NCBI GenBank assembly: GCA_015231815.1
Contig: JADGAW010000058.1
Span: 1-10,886, forward strand
Source: Nitrospinota bacterium
GTDB lineage: Bacteria; Nitrospinota_A; JADGAW01
Direction of reading: 5' to 3'
Length of the DNA stretch: 10,886 nt
Shown: piece after piece, positions 6,238 to 10,886 of the stretch
How positions within the stretch are numbered: the stretch's first letter is position 1
How the letters are laid out: each line of letters opens with the position of its first letter
Position numbers and translations under genes: made by a program
Notes under the pieces: model-generated
Told to the model about the DNA's origin: nothing
Seen by the model: only the letters and a program-made list of their open reading frames with translations
Database searches by the model: none

Positions 6238-8223
6238 TTATAACTTTCTGTTGTATCGTTTTGCTAGGCCAGAACTTTCCAGTTTGTCAGGAAGAATTGC
6301 AATGATTGTCCCGAGAGCCATAATCCATCCACCAATCCAAAGCCAAGCTGTTAAAGGGTTAACAAAAACTTTAAAGGTTCCTGTTTTCAGGTCATCACTA
6401 TAGGAAGAAAAAATAACATAAACATCTTCAAAGATTGTTTGGTAAATGTCCACATCAGTTACTGGTTGTTGTTTATTAAAAAACTGTTTTTCAGGCTTCA
6501 TTTGCCTGAGAACCTTACCATCTTTAAAGAGATTTAACTTTGCCGTTATGACCTCTTTTGTTTCATTCTCTTTGACGTAATCAATTTTTTCGAATTGTAG
6601 TGTGTAGTTTCTGATGTTCATCTCCTCACCTTCTTTGAGCATTTCTGTTTTTTCCGTGCTGTAGGAAGATGAGCCGGCTATTCCAACAAAGCAGCAAACT
6701 ACTCCAAGGTGAACAATATAGCCTCCGTATCTTCTTTTATTTCTGTTAATCAGACTAAAAAAGGAGTTTAAGATGTTTTTTCCACTTTGTTTTGCCCGAA
6801 CATTTGCTCCTTTATAAAACTCTATAACAATCGTTACGGTTAGGAATATTGAGAAACTAAAAGCCAGCCAGGCAAAAACATCAAATGTTGGCAATAATAC
6901 CACTAAGGCACCTCCGCCAATAACCATGAAAATAAAAGGAATTAAAAAGTTTTTCTGAATATTTTTTACTGTGGCTTTTCTCCATGCAATTAAAGGACAG
7001 ATTGCAGCCAACAGTAATAATGCCAATCCAATAGGAACATTTACCTGATTGAAAAAAGGTGGTCCGACAGTAATTTTTATTCCGCGAACAGCTTCCGAAA
7101 TTATAGGAAAAAGGGTTCCCCATAACGTGGCAAACGCAATTCCCAATAATAAAAGGTTGTTGAGAAGAAAAGAAGATTCCCTTGAAACGATGGAATCTAA
7201 ACTGTTTTTACTTTTTAATGCCGGAAACCTTTTAATAACAAGTCCAAACGAGGCAATCATGATAAATGCAAGGAAGGCAAGAAAATAATAGCCGAGGGTT
7301 GTTTCATCAAATGAATGCACCGACTGAATGAGTCCACTTCGGGTAATAAATGTTCCGAAAATAGTAAGGGAAAAGGTGAGGATAATAAGAGACATATTCC
7401 AGACCTTAAGCATATCTTTTTTTTCCTGAATCATTACTGAGTGCAGGTAAGCTGTTGCAACAAGCCATGGCATAAAGGATGCGTTCTCTACCGGATCCCA
7501 AGCCCAATAACCACCCCAGCCAAGTTCAACATATGCCCATTGAGCACCGAAAAGGTTGCCAAGGGTTAAAAACATCCAGGAAAACAATGTCCATCTTCTT
7601 GTAGAACGTATCCAGATATCGCCAAGCTGTTCCTTAATTAAGGCTGCAATGGCAAAGGCAAAGGGAACAGTCATGCCAACATATCCAATGTAAAGCGTTG
7701 GAGGATGAATAACCATACCGGGATTTTGAAGCATAGGATTTAAACCGTGACCATCTTCAGGAATAACTCCACCCATCATTTTCTCAAAAGGGTTGGTGGA
7801 AAATAACATTGTAGAGATGAAGAAAAGGGTAACTCCAAGAATGACTTTCATTACAACAGGAAGGAGAATTCTGTTTTTATGCCTGTTTTGTAAAAGAACA
7901 ATTACACCAAAAAGGGAAAGCAATAATGCCCATAGTAAAAGCGACCCTTTTTGTCCTGCCCAAAAAGCAGAAAATTTGTAAAAAGGAGCTAAATCCCGGT
8001 TGGAATAGTTATAAACATACTCAATACTGTAATCATTGTTGAAAAAAGCGTAAATAAGTGCTGTTGACGTAAGCAGCATAAGTCCGAGAAGAATAAATAC
8101 TGCTGTGTCGGCACTTTTAATAAGTTGATATTTCTCATTTTTTGCTCCAAGGTAATAACAAACCAGAGCATAGATTGTTACAACAAAGGAAAGTTGCAGG
8201 GATAATTGTCCAATATAGGTCAT
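6238..8223 (-). CDS. ccmF: Cytochrome c heme lyase subunit CcmF
   Basis: A 661-residue heme handling protein with many membrane segments, near the usual length of about 650. CcmF receives heme from holo-CcmE and, with CcmH, ligates it to apocytochrome c on the periplasmic side. The WWD domain is clear at 236-253 (WGGYWAWDPVENASFMPW). Histidines that match the known heme ligands are present: His173 in VIHPPTLY, His261 in YLHS, His303 in SVHSF and His505 in YIVHLGV. The periplasmic domain after His505 and the final membrane helix (about 630-650) are intact. The ATG at 8223 fits the conserved start of the family (IGQLSLQLSF). The 144 bases between it and ccmE hold no gene and no convincing terminator. 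The ccmF stop is 4 bases from the ccmH-like start. Confidence 0.96.
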   Translation of the reverse strand: MTYIGQLSLQLSFVVTIYALVCYYLGAKNEKYQLIKSADTAVFILLGLMLLTSTALIYAFFNNDYSIEYVYNYSNRDLAPFYKFSAFWAGQKGSLLLWALLLSLFGVIVLLQNRHKNRILLPVVMKVILGVTLFFISTMLFSTNPFEKMMGGVIPEDGHGLNPMLQNPGMVIHPPTLYIGYVGMTVPFAFAIAALIKEQLGDIWIRSTRRWTLFSWMFLTLGNLFGAQWAYVELGWGGYWAWDPVENASFMPWLVATAYLHSVMIQEKKDMLKVWNMSLIILTFSLTIFGTFITRSGLIQSVHSFDETTLGYYFLAFLAFIMIASFGLVIKRFPALKSKNSLDSIVSRESSFLLNNLLLLGIAFATLWGTLFPIISEAVRGIKITVGPPFFNQVNVPIGLALLLLAAICPLIAWRKATVKNIQKNFLIPFIFMVIGGGALVVLLPTFDVFAWLAFSFSIFLTVTIVIEFYKGANVRAKQSGKNILNSFFSLINRNKRRYGGYIVHLGVVCCFVGIAGSSSYSTEKTEMLKEGEEMNIRNYTLQFEKIDYVKENETKEVITAKLNLFKDGKVLRQMKPEKQFFNKQQPVTDVDIYQTIFEDVYVIFSSYSDDLKTGTFKVFVNPLTAWLWIGGWIMALGTIIAILPDKLESSGLAKRYNRKL

Positions 8224-8367
8224 AAAAAAATCTCGTTAAAATTAAAACTACGGAAGTTGGAAATACATGAATCTTACAATTCCGGTTTCTACATACCTCT
8301 AAATAATCTGAAGAATTAATTGTTCGGAAAAAATAAAGGAATGCAACTACTGTGGAACGTCAGGAAA

Positions 8368-8787
8368 CTATCCCTTTGAACCGGGGTGTCCTTCTTCTTT
8401 CGATGCCTCATACTTTGAAGGGCAACTTGTCATAAGAGTATTTGCCTTAAAGATTCCGTTGGAGGAAAAGGTCCCTTCAACAACAACCTTTGTATCATCC
8501 TTAAACATGTCCGGTATTACGCCTGTGTACGTAACCGGTACAAAAGAAAGGTTTTTACCAAGGTTAAAAGTTAACTCCATTTTTTCATCCTTTCTTACGA
8601 TTGAGCCTGGAACTACCTTACCTTCGACTCTCATCCCCTTGTTGTATGCTGAACTCCCTTCAGCTACAAGTTCTTCAACAGTGAGGTAATAGAGGGAACT
8701 TTTGCTAATTCCAGCTGATATTAAATATATAATTGCGGCTACAATAACGAGAGAACCGCCAGCAAATTTTATCTGTTTTTTATTCAT
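8368..8787 (-). CDS. ccmE: Heme chaperone CcmE, cysteine (CxxxY) type
   Basis: A 139-residue protein with an N-terminal membrane anchor at about 8-26 and a periplasmic OB-fold: YYLTVEEL (33-40), MRVEGKVVPGSI (52-63), VPVTYTGVIPDMF (83-95), VVVEGTF (101-107). CcmE binds heme covalently and carries it from CcmC to CcmF. In the common form the heme bond is made by His in HxxxY. Here that place reads CPSKY (Cys122 to Tyr126). This is the CxxxY variant described in Desulfovibrio and archaea, where it belongs to a reduced Ccm system. After it comes a short charged tail with one His (134). The start ATG lies 6 bases after the stop of the 103-aa gene. No strong Shine-Dalgarno sequence is seen, so coupling to the upstream gene is likely. 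Confidence 0.94.
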   Translation of the reverse strand: MNKKQIKFAGGSLVIVAAIIYLISAGISKSSLYYLTVEELVAEGSSAYNKGMRVEGKVVPGSIVRKDEKMELTFNLGKNLSFVPVTYTGVIPDMFKDDTKVVVEGTFSSNGIFKANTLMTSCPSKYEASKEEGHPGSKG

Positions 8788-8793
8788 GATTTT

Positions 8794-9105
8794 TTATTTT
8801 AAAGTTATGCGTAGCATGTTAAGCCACTCTTCTTCGTTGAATTCATCGTTGCAAAATTCAACAAAACCTGCTTCTTCTGACGAAACAACCTGACCTTCAA
8901 TTATTTCTTTATCCTGAGATTCCGCTTGTTCAAGAATATTCCTGATTTGTTTTAATTCCATTACGAGGATTAAAGGAGTATCAGATGCGATTTCTCCTTT
9001 TTTTACTATATCTCTTAGTATGACATGTATCTCTTCCGACTTTATGATGGACTTTAAAATCGCATAAGATAGTTTTTTTAACTCTTCGTTTATGCTTTCA
9101 TTCAT
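8794..9105 (-). CDS. Small acidic helical protein of unknown function, first gene of the ccm run
   Basis: A 103-residue protein that I do not recognise. It is acidic (many Glu in 60-95) and predicted to be mostly helical, with no signal peptide, membrane segment or metal motif. The N-terminal half, NEELKKLSYAILKSIIKSEE, looks amphipathic. The single Cys (84) stands in EFCNDEFNEEEW. Translation from the ATG at 9105 is supported by CAGGAT about 8 bases upstream. The reading frame ends 6 bases before ccmE, so the two are almost certainly co-transcribed. A cytoplasmic role tied to the operon is possible but not shown. Confidence 0.75.
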   Translation of the reverse strand: MNESINEELKKLSYAILKSIIKSEEIHVILRDIVKKGEIASDTPLILVMELKQIRNILEQAESQDKEIIEGQVVSSEEAGFVEFCNDEFNEEEWLNMLRITLK

Positions 9106-9136
9106 GCTTCTATCCTGTTATTGTCTTTCAAAAACT

Positions 9137-9165
9137 ATTTAAATTATATCGTAAAAGGAAATCAA
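9137..9165 (-). promoter_or_regulatory. Possible promoter of the 103-aa gene/ccm run
   Basis: On the minus strand TTGATT (9165-9160) and TTAAAT (9142-9137) are 17 bases apart, each a 4-of-6 match to sigma70. A perfect TATAAT (9148-9143) is also present, but no -35 stands at the right distance, so it could instead be the -10 of an activator-dependent promoter. A small inverted repeat, CTCAA-5-TTGAG (9181-9195), lies just upstream and could be an operator or chance. Confidence 0.35.
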
Positions 9166-9381
9166 GGGGGAGCATTTTATCTCAAAACAATTGAGGTGTC
9201 ACTCACTTTATATTTTTAATCTGATATACAGGTTTTCTGGCATATTCGTTGCTAATACATTACAGAAGGTAAACTGATGGGAAAAATATGCCTATCGCTA
9301 AAGAGTCTTTTTACAGGGAAAATTGGTTCTCGAGAAAGTTTTTCCTATTACTATTTAACCACTTTATATAAAGGACGAAGT

Positions 9382-9822
9382 ATGAGCAGTATGATTTCAG
9401 GTCTTGGAAGCACATATGCCTCCCAGATCATGTCCGGTGCCAGCGGGCGTCAGACACAAACGCAGGGGTTAGAGCAACTTTTTAACCAAATGGATGGTAA
9501 TAAGTCAGGCTCAATAACACGAGAGGAATTTTCTACCTCATTTGCACAGAAAAACCCTTCTGCAGGGTTGAAAGCAATGGGGCCAAATGAAATTTTCAAT
9601 CAGCTTGACCCCAATAGAACGGGAACGGTTTCAAAGGAACATTTTGTGTCTGGAATGAAAAAAATTCTTGCAAGCCTTAGGGTAAATCCTGTTAGCAACA
9701 TGGGACAGGAAGGAGGAAACTCTTCTCTCTCGGCAAGTCTTGATTCATTGAATTCGATTATGGGAAAGAATTCTGGTAATCTTCCACCACTTCCCAACTC
9801 CACTTTTAGATTTTACGCATAA
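9382..9822 (+). CDS. Small EF-hand protein with two calcium-binding loops
   Basis: A 146-residue protein with a pair of EF-hands. The first loop is DGNKSGSITREE, with ligands at positions 1, 3, 5, 7, 9 and 12, preceded by LFNQM. The second is DPNRTGTVSKEH, where position 12 is His instead of the bidentate Glu, so it may bind calcium weakly. The flanks are rich in Ser, Gly and Asn and there is no signal peptide. The ATG at 9382 is preferred because AAGGA stands 7 bases upstream and the reading then begins as a compact protein (SSMISGLGST). The same frame stays open to an ATG at 9277, also with a fair AGAAGG site, giving 35 extra residues; that start cannot be excluded. A hairpin follows the stop. 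The base composition is less AT-rich than in the minus-strand genes. Confidence 0.8.
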   Translation: MSSMISGLGSTYASQIMSGASGRQTQTQGLEQLFNQMDGNKSGSITREEFSTSFAQKNPSAGLKAMGPNEIFNQLDPNRTGTVSKEHFVSGMKKILASLRVNPVSNMGQEGGNSSLSASLDSLNSIMGKNSGNLPPLPNSTFRFYA

Positions 9823-9830
9823 CATTATTC

Positions 9831-9858
9831 TGCCTGACTCAAGAAATTGGGTCAGGCA
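9831..9858 (+). terminator. Hairpin after the EF-hand gene, likely terminator or attenuator
   Basis: TGCCTGAC (9831-9838) pairs with GTCAGGCA (9851-9858) around a 12-base loop, 8 bases after the EF-hand stop. It is followed by CATTTATTTATCC, which is T-rich but not an unbroken T-run, so termination may be partial. Its 3' arm ends 21 bases before the apbE ATG. Confidence 0.6.
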
Positions 9859-9879
9859 CATTTATTTATCCTAACTTCT

Positions 9880-10779
9880 ATGGCTAAAATTCCGTTTTGT
9901 TACAACTTTACAGCAATGGGAGGGTCGTGCTCTCTTCATTTGTATGCTTCTCGTTCATGTGAAGCTGATATTGTCGCAGAAGCTGCGGAGAATGAGGTGT
10001 TACGTCTGGAAAAAAAGTATTCACGGTATAACAATGAGGGAGTTCTCGCAGCAATAAACGCTGCTGGAAATGCTGGTAAAAGAATTGAAGTTGATGAGGA
10101 AACTGCTGGTTTGCTCAACTACGCAGTGGGGTGTTACGTTAACAGTGAAGGCTTGTTTGATATTACCTCTGGTGTTTTAAGGAAGGGATGGAACTTTTCT
10201 CAGGGAACTTCTCTCCCAAAAACTGAAACCATTGAAAAACTTCTTTCTCTCGTCGGTATGGAAAAAATTTCCTGGGAACCTCCTTTCCTTGAATTTTCTT
10301 GTAAAGGAATGGAACTTGACCTTGGCGGAATTGTTAAAGAATACGCAGCCGACAGAATTGCAGAAAGTTGTTTGGAGCAGGAAATTTCCCATGGATTAGC
10401 AGAGTTAGGAGGAGATATTCGTATTATTGGTCCTCATCCGGATGGTTCTCCCTGGAAAATAGATATTCGAAATCCGTTGAAACCAGAAGAAATTATTAAG
10501 GAGATTTCTCTTGTAGAAGGTGCTCTTACCGGAAGTGGTGACTATGAACGATGTATCGTTGTTGATGGTGTACGTTATGGGCATCTTCTCAACCCTAAGA
10601 CTGGTTGGTCTGTTCAAGGACTAAGAGCGGTTCATGTTGTTTCCGACCGTTGTCTTGTTGCAGGAAGCATTTCAACCATAGCAATGTTAAAAGGTTTTGA
10701 AGGTATTAAATGGTTAGAATCTTTACCTCTTTTATCCATTTGGATTGATGAAAATGGGGCTTGTGGCGGTAACCTTTAA
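9880..10779 (+). CDS. apbE: ApbE family FAD:protein FMN transferase, variant in the metal-binding motif
   Basis: A 299-residue protein with the ApbE fold. Members take FMN from FAD and attach it to Thr/Ser of redox proteins such as NqrB/C and RnfG/D. Seen here are TAMGGSCSLHLY (11-22), SEGLFDITSGVLRKGW (89-104), LDLGGIVKEYAADR (146-159), LAELGGDIRI (173-182), GSGDYER (218-224) and YGHLLNPKTG (233-242). The normal AD[AS]xxT motif is AGSIST (261-266): the metal-binding Asp is Gly262, while Thr266 remains. The ATG at 9880 is chosen because the conserved MGG strand begins 10 residues later; an upstream TTG at 9847 lies inside the hairpin. No signal peptide or lipobox is seen, so the protein may stay in the cytoplasm, unlike classical periplasmic ApbE. 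No clear Shine-Dalgarno sequence is visible. Confidence 0.88.
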   Translation: MAKIPFCYNFTAMGGSCSLHLYASRSCEADIVAEAAENEVLRLEKKYSRYNNEGVLAAINAAGNAGKRIEVDEETAGLLNYAVGCYVNSEGLFDITSGVLRKGWNFSQGTSLPKTETIEKLLSLVGMEKISWEPPFLEFSCKGMELDLGGIVKEYAADRIAESCLEQEISHGLAELGGDIRIIGPHPDGSPWKIDIRNPLKPEEIIKEISLVEGALTGSGDYERCIVVDGVRYGHLLNPKTGWSVQGLRAVHVVSDRCLVAGSISTIAMLKGFEGIKWLESLPLLSIWIDENGACGGNL

Positions 10780-10865
10780 TATCTTTCCAAAATACGTTTC
10801 CCAATTTATAAAAAAAACTAATGTTTTCCAAAAATCAATCCGATAAGAGATGCAATTCTTTAATA

Positions 10866-10884
10866 TCTATGCACTGTGCATAGA
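10866..10884. repeat. Perfect inverted repeat, 8-bp arms, near the right edge
   Basis: TCTATGCA (10866-10873) and TGCATAGA (10877-10884) are perfect complements around CTG. It could be an operator for a gene beyond the edge, a hairpin or an element end. No T-run follows within the window. Bases 10780-10865 hold no gene and no clear terminator for apbE. Confidence 0.55.
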
Positions 10885-10886
10885 GA

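Noticed and set aside
8224..8367. The 144-base gap between ccmE and ccmF checked for a missed small ccm gene such as ccmD.
   Set aside because: No frame with a start, ribosome site and a membrane helix was seen. No convincing hairpin was found either.

Overview
This is an AT-rich bacterial chromosomal window, probably Gram-negative. It carries cytochrome c maturation (System I, Ccm) genes, a short TrmL methyltransferase, TsaB, a ParA-type partition ATPase and an ApbE flavin transferase. The CcmE has a CxxxY heme-attachment motif instead of the usual histidine, and CcmE proteins of this kind are known from sulfate reducers such as Desulfovibrio and from archaea. That and the general gene content suggest Desulfobacterota or a neighbouring phylum. 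This placement is an inference from families, not a phylogeny.

Layout, left to right. The 3' edge of a minus-strand block holds the first 52 codons of parA, preceded on its own strand by tRNA-Asp and tRNA-Val behind a strong sigma70-like promoter. Next, also on the minus strand, are tsaB and the C-terminal part of a SpoIIE/PP2C-type phosphatase. The phosphatase stops abruptly near base 1600, where a plus-strand cyclic-nucleotide-binding (cNMP) protein gene that also lacks its 5' end begins. The two fragments meet head to head on an 11-bp palindrome. After that comes a long minus-strand run, given here in transcription order from base 9105 down: a 103-aa unknown protein, ccmE, ccmF, a ccmH-like gene, a zinc-ribbon protein in the position of ccmI, a TPR-containing membrane glycosyltransferase, an EI24/CysZ-like membrane protein and trmL. 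At the right, on the plus strand, are a small EF-hand protein with its own hairpin and an ApbE family flavin transferase. The window ends on an 8-bp-arm inverted repeat.

How the genes work together. CcmE, CcmF and the CcmH-like protein form the late part of the heme delivery and ligation pathway for periplasmic c-type cytochromes. The zinc-ribbon protein is directly abutted to them. TsaB serves tRNA t6A synthesis, and TrmL modifies the wobble base of tRNA-Leu. ApbE attaches FMN to redox proteins. No stretch longer than 300 bases lacks a gene. The largest gaps are 8224-8367 and 3369-3522, where I see no further genes, and 9106-9381, which holds the likely divergent control region.

The points most worth a second look are the head-to-head join of two truncated genes (real inversion or assembly/amplification chimera), the CxxxY CcmE next to a CcmH-like protein with an unusual cysteine motif, and the ApbE whose usual metal-binding Asp is replaced by Gly. 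I do not see a clearly undescribed defence or mobile system.
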